A stretch of DNA of 64,000 bases from SSSZ01 sp016790965 (GCA_016790965.1 JAEUNZ010000026.1:1-64000), one strand, 5' to 3'. Shown: positions 21,124-29,356, counted from the first letter of the stretch. Notes: generated by a model not told the origin, from the sequence alone. Numbers and translations: made by a program.

Positions 21124-21546
21124 TTGTCATTTTTTTTCGCTGTCGCAATTCTTCCGCTTTACTCCATCGCGGGCGAGTTACCGGAAGGTTTGGTCGGCAC
21201 CTATGCGGTTCTGGACAAGAATCGCGTTCCCAACGGCTTCTATTACCGTCTGTCGAAGGTAGAAGGTAAGTGGGTCATGGAAGGAAAGAGGCCCACCGCG
21301 CCAGGCTGGGAAAACATCAGTTGCGAGGTCGGTTGTGAGTATCGCCAGTTAAGCGATGCCGAAGCGCGATCACTATTTCCGCCGGACTGGCAAACCAATA
21401 TGGAGTTCTCGTGCATTCGAAACATGGCCCAAGCATTTTGTCGTTACAACGCAGCGAACGATCAAACCAAGGATGGTTACATCGTGGTTGCTCTCGTGAC
21501 GGGGCGCCCCACACCTATATTCATTCGTCGTGAAGTCGCTCCCTAG
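21124..21546 (+). CDS. Small secreted protein of unknown function (cassette gene 1), signal peptide frame broken at a T8 run
   Basis: The listed frame begins at a TTG, 140 residues, and includes FFFAVAILPLYSIAGELPEG. A better start is ATG 21101 (MKSSMKKLVIFF), which would give a textbook signal peptide, but it is one base out of frame across a run of eight T at 21130-21137. Seven T would restore one continuous ORF. The mature part has four cysteines (two in CEVGCEY, then CIRN and FCRY), suggesting disulfides in the periplasm. The stop overlaps the next attC-like site, as in integron cassettes. Base composition is lower in GC than the neighbours. I do not recognise the family. Confidence 0.6.
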   Translation: MSFFFAVAILPLYSIAGELPEGLVGTYAVLDKNRVPNGFYYRLSKVEGKWVMEGKRPTAPGWENISCEVGCEYRQLSDAEARSLFPPDWQTNMEFSCIRNMAQAFCRYNAANDQTKDGYIVVALVTGRPTPIFIRREVAP

Positions 21547-21616
21547 ACAACACACCGGTCCACCGGACCGCCGGCCAGCAGCGCTGGCCGCCGTCCGCTG
21601 GGCTAGCACGTTGGGG
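21545..21616. other. Integron attC-like recombination site 2
   Basis: 72 bp between cassette genes 1 and 2. Left arm CAACACACCGGTCCACCGG and CGGCCAGC; the reverse complement of the right arm begins CAACGTGCTAGCCCAGCGG and continues GGACGGCGGCCAGC, so about 70 percent of positions pair. It ends with CACGTTGGGG (GTTRRRY, last base off). The stop of gene 1 overlaps its start and gene 2 begins 7 bp after it, the standard cassette geometry. Confidence 0.55.
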
Positions 21617-21622
21617 GACAGA

Positions 21623-22231
21623 ATGCTCCGACTGATTCTTGCACTATGGCTATCAATTCACGTCGCCGGTGTAGTAGCCGCTCCGGACGATTTGCTTCGC
21701 CTGTCACCTCCGTCGGCATGGAGTGACTGGAAGGTCGAGAGCAGCAATCGCAACGGGAACATCACATTGACCAGTCGGAGTCCGGCATCCCCACAGTTCA
21801 GTCAATGGAAGGAGTCCATCGTCACCTTCACGTTCTTTCCTATCGGTTCGACGGAAACGGCCGTTTCTGCACTTAGGCAAGTCGCCATGCTGGAAAACTC
21901 AGTGTGCGAAGGAATGAACGTGGTCCCGCCCAAAGTTAAGGAAGGCCCAGGCTTCTCCGTCGCATACCTTCAAACATTTTGTCGCAGGCATCGTGGGCTT
22001 GGACAAGGGCGGCTTGGCTTCTTCAAGGCCATTTCAGGCAGTGACCGAATTTATGTCGTTGGAGCCATGAAAGTAGCCCCGAGCGAAGCCTTCGGTCCTG
22101 CGCCGGGAATGTTTGTTGGCGATGACGTTGGCTGGATCATGAAATGGCAAGAGAGCGCAGCAACTTACTTGGCAGAGAAGGTCTTCGCCTGTCCAGATGC
22201 CTCCTCGCCACGAGAAGCATGCTCCGAATAA
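21623..22231 (+). CDS. Secreted hypothetical protein (cassette gene 2)
   Basis: 202 residues from ATG at 21623, chosen because MLRLILALWLSIHVAGVVAA is a clear signal peptide; an in-frame start at 21530 would run through the attC-like site. The mature protein has few cysteines and a beta-rich look (WSDWKVESSNRNGNITLTSRS, FTFFPIGSTETAVSALRQVA). No catalytic motif or known domain is recognised. The gene is bracketed by the inverted 12-mers GTTGGGGGACAG (before) and CTGTCCCCCAAC (after), as expected when R' and R'' cores of one cassette are complementary. GC content is lower than in the flanking backbone, consistent with transfer. Confidence 0.68.
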   Translation: MLRLILALWLSIHVAGVVAAPDDLLRLSPPSAWSDWKVESSNRNGNITLTSRSPASPQFSQWKESIVTFTFFPIGSTETAVSALRQVAMLENSVCEGMNVVPPKVKEGPGFSVAYLQTFCRRHRGLGQGRLGFFKAISGSDRIYVVGAMKVAPSEAFGPAPGMFVGDDVGWIMKWQESAATYLAEKVFACPDASSPREACSE

Positions 22232-22233
22232 CC

Positions 22234-22271
22234 TGTCCCCCAACATTCCGGTCGAGGCGCTCCGGTCGAGG
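22234..22271. other. Truncated integron attC-like site 3 (left arm only)
   Basis: CTGTCCCCCAACATTCCGG starts 2 bp after the stop of cassette gene 2 and is followed by the direct pair CCGGTCGAGG at 22248 and 22262. The R'' core CCCCAAC matches RYYYAAC except the first base. No right arm with GTTRRRY is found before the next gene, so the array appears to end here by deletion. Confidence 0.4.
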
Positions 22272-22346
22272 TGCGGCTCCTCCATCCGTGGCGGGCCGGG
22301 CAGGGCCGGTTCTTCGCCAAGGCGGCATCACCGCGGCGGGAGTCCC

Positions 22347-22823
22347 GTGCGCGTAGTGCGATCTCCTGAAGCCCTCACGACCTTGCCTGGCGAGCGCAGC
22401 GTGTTCCTGGCGGGGTCGATCGACATGGGAATGTCCGAGGACTGGCAATCCGCCCTGGCCGTGGCGTTAGCTGGCACCGAGGGCGTTCTGTTCAACCCGC
22501 GCCGCGAAAATTGGGATTCCAGTTGGCCGGCGGATGTGGTGTCGCCCCCTTTTGCGCAGCAGGTGGAGTGGGAGCTGGACGCCATGGAAGCCGCCGGCCT
22601 CATCGTCTTCTACTTCGCGCCGACTTCCCAGGCGCCCATCACCCTGCTGGAGCTGGGACTGGCCGCCCGTACGGGCAAGGCCCTGGTGTGCTGTCCGCCG
22701 GGCTACTGGCGCAAAGGCAATGTAGACATGGTGTGTCGCCACTACGGCATGCCCATGGTCGAGACCCTGGCGCAACTGGCACAAGGCATCCAGCACTTTT
22801 GCGCGGCCGGCCGGCCGGGGTGA
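22347..22823 (+). CDS. Nucleoside 2-deoxyribosyltransferase-like protein
   Basis: 158 residues from GTG at 22347; the frame is open to 22197 but that part crosses the attC remnant and has no similarity. The core reads SVFLAGSIDMG near residue 18, NPRRENWDSSW, then QVEWELDAMEAAGLIVFYFAPTSQAPITLLELG, which is the fold and acidic pattern of the nucleoside 2-deoxyribosyltransferase-like (Nuc_deoxyri_tr2) family. The family includes enzymes that cleave or exchange N-glycosidic bonds, but many members have unknown substrates and some act beside phage or stress loci. Likely cytoplasmic. It is the first gene after the cassette remnant. Confidence 0.7.
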   Translation: MRVVRSPEALTTLPGERSVFLAGSIDMGMSEDWQSALAVALAGTEGVLFNPRRENWDSSWPADVVSPPFAQQVEWELDAMEAAGLIVFYFAPTSQAPITLLELGLAARTGKALVCCPPGYWRKGNVDMVCRHYGMPMVETLAQLAQGIQHFCAAGRPG

Positions 22824-22927
22824 GCCCCGGTCGGGACCGAAGGCCGCAGCTGCAAACATTGACCCGGCCCCGGGTTTTGGGCTAACATCCGCCGTTTCAA
22901 AAAATTCCCAAAATCAAGGAGTTAGTC

Positions 22928-23077
22928 ATGGCCATCAACCGTACCCGCCGTTCTTCCCTGGAGCGCCGCTGCGTTTCCAAATCCACCAAGCGCCTTTTCA
23001 AGGGCACCGGCAAGACCCTGTTCAAGGTCATGTACGCCGCGGAGTGCCACCAGCGCAATCGCAAGGCCCTGGGTTAA
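22928..23077 (+). CDS. Small strongly basic protein (49 residues)
   Basis: ATG at 22928 with an AAGGAG ribosome-binding site 8 bp upstream and a Rho-independent terminator 20 bp after the stop, so it is a stand-alone transcription unit. It is rich in Arg and Lys (MAINRTRRSSLERRCVSKS, then KRLFKGTGKTLFKV) with two cysteines (C15 and one in AECHQRN). No hydrophobic helix. Size and charge suggest binding to RNA, ribosome or DNA, but I do not recognise the family. The clean start, terminator and codon use argue for a real gene. Confidence 0.72.
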   Translation: MAINRTRRSSLERRCVSKSTKRLFKGTGKTLFKVMYAAECHQRNRKALG

Positions 23078-23096
23078 GCCCGGACCTTCCCGCCAG

Positions 23097-23129
23097 AAAC
23101 CGGCTGCCGCAAGGGGCCGGTTTTTTTTT
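23097..23129 (+). terminator. Rho-independent terminator of the small basic protein gene
   Basis: AAACCGGC, an 11-base loop, GCCGGTTT and a run of nine T. Confidence 0.85.
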
Positions 23130-23285
23130 CGTGGGTTCGGCGGCGGTGAAAATTTCTGTGCAGACGCGGGCGGATGGTGGAAAAATTGCCCCACACCACC
23201 GGGAATCCGGGATTGCGCCTGGCTGTGAGGCCAGCGCGGAGAGAGCGGCCGGCGCCGCGCAGGCAGCCGGCGACAGGGGCAGACG

Positions 23286-25256
23286 ATGCGGACAAGAACG
23301 AGACGCCGGGGCGCCGGTCTTTGGCTGGGCTTGGGGATGATGGCGGGCCTACCCGCGGCGGCGCAGGAACTCGCGGCCCTCGATCCTCTGCACCTGCCGC
23401 TGGAAAGCCTCCTCAAACTGGAAGTTTCCTCGGTTTCCAAGTTTCCCCAGACCACCCTGGATGCGCCGGCTCTGGTGCGCGTGGTGGAACGCGACGACAT
23501 GCGTGCCTTCGGCTACCGTACGGTGGCCGATGCCTTGCAAGGCCTGCCCGGCATCGATGTGACCCGGGACCATTCCTACAGCTTTCTCGGGGTGCGGGGC
23601 TTCAATCGGCCCGATGACTACGGCAGCCGGGTTCTCTTTCTGGTGGACGGCCTGCGGACCAACGACGGCATCTACGACCAGGCCCAGGTGGGCAGCGAGG
23701 CCATTCTCGATACGCCGATCCTGAAGCGGGTCGAGTACTTTGCCGGGCCGACTTCTTCGCTTTACGGGGGCAATGGTCTTTTCGGGGTGGTCAATCTGGT
23801 GACCCGCAGCGGGGCCGAGATCGACGGCTGGGAGCCGCGGGTGGAGATCGGCACACGCCGCAGCCGGCGCTCCAGCCTGGCCTTCGGACGTACCCTCGCC
23901 GGTGGGCAGGATGTGGTCTTCTACGGGAGCCTCGCCGACGACGGGGGCGGCAGTCTGCGCTTCGACGAGTATGGGGCCAGCGTCAGCCGCCTGGATGGAG
24001 ACCGCTACGCCAAGTTCTTTGCCAAATTCACGGCGGGGGGCATGCGCCTTTCCGCCGGGTTCAACCGGCGTACCAAGGATAATCCGGCGGCGCCCTACGG
24101 TACCCGCTTCGGCGTGGCTTCCGAAGGCATGGACGAGCAGGCCTTTGTCGAAGCGGCCTACGAATCCATGCCTGGCGAAACCTTGAGCCGCCTGATCCGG
24201 CTGTACGCCAACCATTATCGTTACCGGGCCGACTGGCCCTTTGCCGGGACGCCGAATTATGTGAATCGCGACCGGGCCCAGGCCCAGGTGGCGGGGGGCG
24301 AGTATCGCCTGACCTATCGCGGCCTGGCCAACCATGTCGTGGTCGGCGGGGTGGAAGTGCGGCGCAATTGGCGCCTCGATCAGAGCAATGCAGACCTCAA
24401 CTCGGCCTTCACTTACCTCGACGTGCGCCGCGCGGCCAATACGGCTGGGGCTTACCTGCAAGACGAGTGGCGCCTTTCCGAGCGCTGGCTGCTCAATGCC
24501 GGCCTGCGTTTCGACAAGGTGAGCGACTTTTCGGGCGAGTGGTCGCCTCGGCTGGCGGCCATCTATCGGCCCGACGGGGCGACGGCGGTCAAACTGCTCT
24601 ACGGCCGCGCCTTCCGGGCGCCCAACCAGTACGAGCGCTTCTACGGCGACGGTAACGTCACCCAGAAGCCCTCGCCGGGGGTGAAGCCGGAACGCATCAC
24701 CACCCAGGAACTGGCCGTGGAGCACTTCATGGGGCGCGAATTCCGGCTGGGGGCGAGCCTCTTCCATTACGACCTGGAAGGCGCCCTGGAGCAGCGGATC
24801 GATCCTGCCGATGGGCTTTCACGTTACGTGAATGGCGGCAACATCCATGTGGTGGGGGGCGAAATCGAGGCCGAGTATCGCAACGAGGCCGGCCTGCGCC
24901 TCAAGGGCAGCCTCACTCACCAGGAAGCCCGGGATGGCGACGAGCGCTGGCTGACCAATTCCCCGCGCAATCTGTTCAAGGCGCAGGCTTACTTTCCCGC
25001 CCTGGCGGGCTGGGAAGTGGGGGTCGAATTCCTGGGCACCGGCCGGCGACGCACCCAGCTTGGCGACGTGGGGGGCTACGGATTGGTCAACCTGACGGTG
25101 AACCGCCGCCTGGGGGCGGAGGCGGAAGTGCGCCTGGGAGTCACCGACCTGGGCAATCGGCGCCATCGCGATCCCACGCCGGGCTATTACGCCCCTATCG
25201 ACGCCATGCCCCAGGTGGGACGGCAGGCCTTCCTCCAGTGGCTGGGGCATTTCTGA
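23286..25256 (+). CDS. TonB-dependent outer-membrane receptor
   Basis: 656 residues. Signal peptide at 1-26 (AAAQE cleavage region). The plug domain spans about 45-165, with VSKFPQTTLDAPALVRVVERDDM and the LYGGNGLFGVVNLVTRSG segment; the beta-barrel continues to a terminal Phe (WLGHF), the usual BAM recognition residue. Size and plug fit small-substrate receptors of the CirA/BtuB/TonB-iron class; no B12 riboswitch or clear Fur box is seen upstream. It is followed by YfiR-like and GGDEF-EAL genes, an arrangement in which such receptors are often regulated together with cyclic-di-GMP signalling. Substrate unknown. Confidence 0.9.
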   Translation: MRTRTRRRGAGLWLGLGMMAGLPAAAQELAALDPLHLPLESLLKLEVSSVSKFPQTTLDAPALVRVVERDDMRAFGYRTVADALQGLPGIDVTRDHSYSFLGVRGFNRPDDYGSRVLFLVDGLRTNDGIYDQAQVGSEAILDTPILKRVEYFAGPTSSLYGGNGLFGVVNLVTRSGAEIDGWEPRVEIGTRRSRRSSLAFGRTLAGGQDVVFYGSLADDGGGSLRFDEYGASVSRLDGDRYAKFFAKFTAGGMRLSAGFNRRTKDNPAAPYGTRFGVASEGMDEQAFVEAAYESMPGETLSRLIRLYANHYRYRADWPFAGTPNYVNRDRAQAQVAGGEYRLTYRGLANHVVVGGVEVRRNWRLDQSNADLNSAFTYLDVRRAANTAGAYLQDEWRLSERWLLNAGLRFDKVSDFSGEWSPRLAAIYRPDGATAVKLLYGRAFRAPNQYERFYGDGNVTQKPSPGVKPERITTQELAVEHFMGREFRLGASLFHYDLEGALEQRIDPADGLSRYVNGGNIHVVGGEIEAEYRNEAGLRLKGSLTHQEARDGDERWLTNSPRNLFKAQAYFPALAGWEVGVEFLGTGRRRTQLGDVGGYGLVNLTVNRRLGAEAEVRLGVTDLGNRRHRDPTPGYYAPIDAMPQVGRQAFLQWLGHF

Positions 25257-25428
25257 GAGCCTGTGAACATTTCCCTTACCCCCGCTCGTCATGCCAGGCT
25301 GCGCCCGCTCGGCCTTGCCCATGCTCGCCCTAGCCCGAGCGACGGCTGGGCTTTGCGCCTTGATCGGGCGCACCTGGGCACGCCGTTCGGGCGCGCCCAA
25401 AAAATTAACTGGCCCTGAGCGATCGACC

Positions 25429-25950
25429 ATGGGGACGCCGCGCACCGCCTGCACCCTGCTCCTCTGTCTGGCCATGTGCGGCCCGGCGGGGCCGGTGCGG
25501 GCCCAGCTGGCGGGGGATGTGACCTTGCGGGTGGCGGTGCTCTACAACATCGTTCAGTTCGTGCAGTGGCCGGAGGGGAGCGGTTCGGCCAAGGATTTTC
25601 AGTTCTGTGTGGTGGAGGGGGATGAACTGGCGGCGGGACTGGGCACCCTGGACGGCCAGCCCCTGGGGGCAGGAAAGGTACGAGTGCGCACCGTGGCGTC
25701 CGGGCAACTGGCCGGCTGCCAGGCGGTCTATCTGCCGGCGGCGGGGATTGCCGCACCCCGCGCCAGCCGCGAGGCCGGTCTGCTCACCCTGTCCAGCGGC
25801 CATGGTCTGGTGGAACAGGGGGCGATGGTCAATGTGGTCCAGGACGGCAAGCGAGTCGCTTTCGACATCGGACTGGGCGCCCTGCGCCGTGCCGGCATGT
25901 CGCTGAGCGCCAAGGTACTGCGCCTGGCGCGCTACGTGAAGGAGGATTGA
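25429..25950 (+). CDS. YfiR-like periplasmic repressor (DUF4154)
   Basis: 173 residues from ATG at 25429, with a signal peptide (1-25, ending VRAQ). The core begins LRVAVLYNIVQFVQWPEG, the hallmark of YfiR/DUF4154 proteins, and ends GMSLSAKVLRLARYV. Two mature cysteines, C60 (FQFCVVEG) and C97 (LAGCQAVY), match the conserved disulfide of Pseudomonas YfiR. By family it is a redox-sensitive periplasmic inhibitor of a membrane diguanylate cyclase. The adjacent gene, whose start follows immediately, encodes exactly such an enzyme, so the pair should work together. Confidence 0.88.
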   Translation: MGTPRTACTLLLCLAMCGPAGPVRAQLAGDVTLRVAVLYNIVQFVQWPEGSGSAKDFQFCVVEGDELAAGLGTLDGQPLGAGKVRVRTVASGQLAGCQAVYLPAAGIAAPRASREAGLLTLSSGHGLVEQGAMVNVVQDGKRVAFDIGLGALRRAGMSLSAKVLRLARYVKED

Positions 25951-25951
25951 G

Positions 25952-27781
25952 TTGCGGGGAAGAAGGCGCCGCCGCATTCGCGAAATCGTCATCAGCACGG
26001 GGGTGACTCTTTGTCTGGTGGGGGTTCTGGCGGTGATCCAGCATTTCATCTGGCAGGCGGCGGCGGAGCGGGGACTGCTCTCCCTGGCCCGGGTGGTGGG
26101 CAGCAACAGCACCGCTGCCCTGGCCTTCGGCAACGCGGCGGACGCGGCGGAAATCCTGGCGGCCTGCGAATCGGCACCGGCGGTGACCCGGGCACGGCTG
26201 ATCCTGCCCGGGGGGCGGGTCATTGCGCAATATTCTGCGGCGCAAGGGGGGCCGCTGCTGCTCGGGCTGCCCATGCCCGAAATTGCCGTGGATGAAGCGA
26301 TTCAGCTTCAGGGCCGCCCCGTGGGGCGCATCAAGATGAGCGCCTCCCTCGAGCCGGTATTCCGGCAGACGCTGTATTTCCTGGGTTCCGGCCTGGCGGT
26401 GGTGTGCATAGGCGCCGTCCTGGCGGCCTTTTTTTCGGCCCGCCTGCGGCAGAGCGTAGTGTTTGCCGAAGAGCGCATGGCTTATCTGGCCCTCTACGAC
26501 ACCCTGACCGGCCTGCCCAACCGCAATTCCTTCCGCGATGCCCTGGATGCGGCCGTGGCCCGCTTGCGCCGGGATGGGCGCGAATTTGCGGTGCTCTTCG
26601 TCGATTTCGACGGCTTCAAGCAGGTGAATGATACCCACGGTCACGCGACGGGGGACCAGGTGCTCATCGATCTGGGCAAGCGCCTGGAACGCTCGTTGCG
26701 GGCCAACGACTTCGTCGCCCGCATTTCCGGCGACGAGTTCGTCGTCCTCCTCGATCAGCCCGACAGTGCCGATGCGGTAGGGCGCATCGCCGCAAAGCTG
26801 GTGGAATTGATGGGGCAGCCGATCCGGGTCGGCGAGCGCTCGATCACGGTGGGCGCCAGTGTGGGCGTTGCCCTGGCCCCCGCCGATGGCGTCACGGCCA
26901 ACGAACTCCTGCAGCGGGCCGACGCTGCCATGTACCACGCCAAGCAGCGGGGCAAGAACGGTTACCAGTTTTTCTCCAGTGCCATCGAGCAGCAGACCCG
27001 CCAGCGCCTAGAGCTGGAGCAGGCCCTGCGCGAGGCCTGCACCCGGGAGCAGTTCCGGCTGGTCTATCAACCGATCTACGATCTTCGCTCCGGCCGGGTG
27101 GCCAGCGCCGAGGCCTTGCTGCGCTGGAATCACCCGCAACGGGGGGCGGTGTCGCCGGCCGAATTCATCCCAGTGGCGGAGGAATGTGGGCTCATCCCGG
27201 AAATCGGCCTTGTTGTCCTGCGCCGAGTGGCGGCGGATCTCGCCGGGCTGGCAGCCAAGGGGCTCGCCATTCCGCCTTTGGCAGTCAATCTTTCGTTCCG
27301 GCAGTTTGCCCGCAGCGAGGGGGAGGCGCTTTTCTTCCGGGAACTGGATCGCCTCGGTCTCGCTCCGGACCGTATCGAGTTCGAGCTGACCGAGAGTGTT
27401 TCCCTCGACGAGGCTCAGGGTGGCCGCGCCCTGGTCGAACGCCTTGAAGCCCGCGGCTATCGCCTGGCCGTCGACGATTTCGGCACCGGATACAGTTCCC
27501 TGGGTGCCCTGTGTGGCATGACGAACGCCAAGCTCAAGATCGACCGCAGCCTGATCCGGGCCATGGGCGAAGGCAACCGGGGTTTGGCCATCGTCGATGC
27601 GATCCTGCGCATGGCCCGCGCCCTGTCGATTCCGGTGGTGGCCGAAGGGGTGGAAACCGAGGCCGAACTGTCCACCCTCTACGCCCTGGACTGTGAATAC
27701 GGACAGGGCTTTCTGCTGGCCCGGCCCATGAGCGTGGATGACCTGACCGTGCTGTTGGCCGCGGAGGCGATCCCCGCCTGA
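25952..27781 (+). CDS. Membrane diguanylate cyclase/phosphodiesterase (YfiN-like sensor, GGDEF-EAL)
   Basis: 609 residues from a TTG start 1 bp after the YfiR stop. Basic N-terminus, helix at about 11-33, a CHASE8-type periplasmic sensor (about 34-140), second helix 141-162, GGDEF domain (175-340) and EAL domain (355-600). The cyclase motif is SGDEF (259-263), a tolerated variant, with an intact inhibitory RxxD site at 250-253. The EAL domain keeps EALLRW (387), NLSFRQF and DDFGTGYSSL, so phosphodiesterase activity is likely. YfiN proper lacks EAL; this fusion could make or degrade c-di-GMP under YfiR control. Confidence 0.9.
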   Translation: MRGRRRRRIREIVISTGVTLCLVGVLAVIQHFIWQAAAERGLLSLARVVGSNSTAALAFGNAADAAEILAACESAPAVTRARLILPGGRVIAQYSAAQGGPLLLGLPMPEIAVDEAIQLQGRPVGRIKMSASLEPVFRQTLYFLGSGLAVVCIGAVLAAFFSARLRQSVVFAEERMAYLALYDTLTGLPNRNSFRDALDAAVARLRRDGREFAVLFVDFDGFKQVNDTHGHATGDQVLIDLGKRLERSLRANDFVARISGDEFVVLLDQPDSADAVGRIAAKLVELMGQPIRVGERSITVGASVGVALAPADGVTANELLQRADAAMYHAKQRGKNGYQFFSSAIEQQTRQRLELEQALREACTREQFRLVYQPIYDLRSGRVASAEALLRWNHPQRGAVSPAEFIPVAEECGLIPEIGLVVLRRVAADLAGLAAKGLAIPPLAVNLSFRQFARSEGEALFFRELDRLGLAPDRIEFELTESVSLDEAQGGRALVERLEARGYRLAVDDFGTGYSSLGALCGMTNAKLKIDRSLIRAMGEGNRGLAIVDAILRMARALSIPVVAEGVETEAELSTLYALDCEYGQGFLLARPMSVDDLTVLLAAEAIPA

Positions 27782-27852
27782 CGGACCGTCTTCCGGTTGC
27801 GGCCCCCGTGGGGCTCACCAGGGTGTTTCTTTTTCGCGAAAGTCTTTTCTCC

Positions 27853-29043
27853 ATGGCTCAACTCATCCTCCTCCCCGGCAAGGAGCGCTCGGCGCTCAAG
27901 CGCCACCCCTGGCTCTTCGCCGGTTCTGTCGGCCGGCTGGAAGGCCGTGCCCGCCCAGGCGACACGGTGGAAGTGCTGGCCGACGACGGTCGTTCCCTGG
28001 GCCGTGCCGCCTACAGCCCTAAATCCCAGATTCGCGCCCGCTTCTGGACCTTCGACGGCGCCGAGTCCGTCGATGATGCCTTCTTCAAGCGCCGCGTCGC
28101 CGCCGCCGTGGCCCGCCGTGCCGTCCTGCCGGAACTCGCCGGGCAGGAGGGGCTGCGCCTCATCCACGGGGAGTCGGACGGGCTGCCCGGCGTCATCGCC
28201 GACCGCTATGCCGACACGGTGGTGGTGCAGCTCACTTCGGCTGGTGCAGACAAATGGCGCGCGGCCATCGTCGCCGCCCTGGTCAAGGCCACCGGCTGCG
28301 CCCGGGTCTTCGAACGTTCCGACTCCGACGTGCGGGGCCTGGAAGGGCTGGAACCGACCACCGGCTGGGTGCACGGCGAGGCGCCGGCCGCGCCGCTCTC
28401 CATCCTGGAAAACAGCGTCCGCCTGGGCATCGACATCGCCGGCGGCCACAAGACCGGCTTCTACCTGGATCAGCGGGACAACCGCCTGCTCCTGGGGCAA
28501 CTGGCGGCGGGCAAGGAAGTCCTCAACTGCTTCTGCTACACGGGGGGCTTTTCCCTCCAGGCCCTGGCCGGGGGCGCCGCCAGCGTGCTGTCCATCGATT
28601 CCTCCGGTCCGGCCCTGGATCAGGCCCGGGCCAATCTGGCCCTCAACCCGGCCTTGCCGGCGGAGCGCGCCGAGTGGCTGGAGGACGATGTCTTTCAGGC
28701 GCTGCGCGATTTCAGGAAGGCCGGGCGGCAATTCGACCTCATCGTCCTCGACCCGCCCAAGTTCGCCCCTTCCGCCGCCCATGCGGAGCGCGCGGCTCGA
28801 GCCTATAAGGACATCAACCTCCTGGGCTGCCGCCTGCTGCGGCCGGGGGGACTGCTCATGAGCTATTCCTGCTCCGGCGGCGTCGGGCTGGAACTGTTCC
28901 AGAAGATCGTCGCCGGTGCTGCCCTGGATGCCGGCCGCGAGGCGCGTATCGTGCGCCGGCTGGCGGGTGCGGCGGATCATCCCGTCGGTTTGAATTTCCC
29001 GGAAGGGGAGTACCTCAAGGGCTTGCTGGTACAGGTCGATTGA
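27853..29043 (+). CDS. rlmI: 23S rRNA m5C1962 methyltransferase RlmI
   Basis: 396 residues from ATG at 27853, the same length as E. coli RlmI; a start at 27808 would add 15 unrelated residues. An N-terminal PUA domain (about 1-80, with KERSALKRHPWLFAGSV) is followed by a linker and a Rossmann SAM-dependent methyltransferase: GGHKTGFYLDQRDNR near 197, SAM motif LNCFCYTGGFSLQAL near 230, catalytic LDPPKFAPS near 300, and SCSGGVGLELF near 340. It methylates C1962 of 23S rRNA. Transcribed on its own after the GGDEF-EAL gene, with 71 bp between. Confidence 0.9.
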   Translation: MAQLILLPGKERSALKRHPWLFAGSVGRLEGRARPGDTVEVLADDGRSLGRAAYSPKSQIRARFWTFDGAESVDDAFFKRRVAAAVARRAVLPELAGQEGLRLIHGESDGLPGVIADRYADTVVVQLTSAGADKWRAAIVAALVKATGCARVFERSDSDVRGLEGLEPTTGWVHGEAPAAPLSILENSVRLGIDIAGGHKTGFYLDQRDNRLLLGQLAAGKEVLNCFCYTGGFSLQALAGGAASVLSIDSSGPALDQARANLALNPALPAERAEWLEDDVFQALRDFRKAGRQFDLIVLDPPKFAPSAAHAERAARAYKDINLLGCRLLRPGGLLMSYSCSGGVGLELFQKIVAGAALDAGREARIVRRLAGAADHPVGLNFPEGEYLKGLLVQVD

Positions 29044-29074
29044 GGCTGCGCCCGTCCTCCCGTACACTGTCGCC

Positions 29075-29356
29075 GTGACCGCCCTCCATCGTTTTCTCCT
29101 CGTTTGCGTCTTCTTCTTCGCCCAACTGGCGGCGGGGGCGCATGGCGTCGAGCATGGGGCGGGCGACGAGGGGCCGCTGCCGTCCCATGTCTGCGAGCTG
29201 TGCCTGGCCGCCCACGACCTCGGGTCGGCCCTGCCTTCCCTGGTGGCCCTGCCGCCCATCGCCCCGCCGCGCGGCATGCCGGAGGCCGCACCGGCTACCG
29301 GCCGCACCTTCCTGCCGGTCCCGCCGGCTCGCCAGGGCGCCCCGCCTTTCGCCTGA
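29075..29356 (+). CDS. DUF2946-like small secreted protein
   Basis: 93 residues from a GTG start. Signal-like hydrophobic N-terminus (HRFLLVCVFFFAQLAAGAHG), then histidine and a paired-cysteine motif HVCELCLAAHDLG, and a proline-rich tail. This arrangement matches small DUF2946/DUF2946-like proteins that precede metal (copper or zinc) uptake genes. The His and CxxC residues suggest metal binding or sensing in the periplasm. It is the first gene of the zinc block, 67 bp before the outer-membrane protein. Function unproven. Confidence 0.62.
   Translation: MTALHRFLLVCVFFFAQLAAGAHGVEHGAGDEGPLPSHVCELCLAAHDLGSALPSLVALPPIAPPRGMPEAAPATGRTFLPVPPARQGAPPFA

Noticed and set aside
22248..22271. CRISPR-like direct repeats
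   Set aside because: Only two 10-bp copies 14 bp apart; no array and no cas genes in the window.
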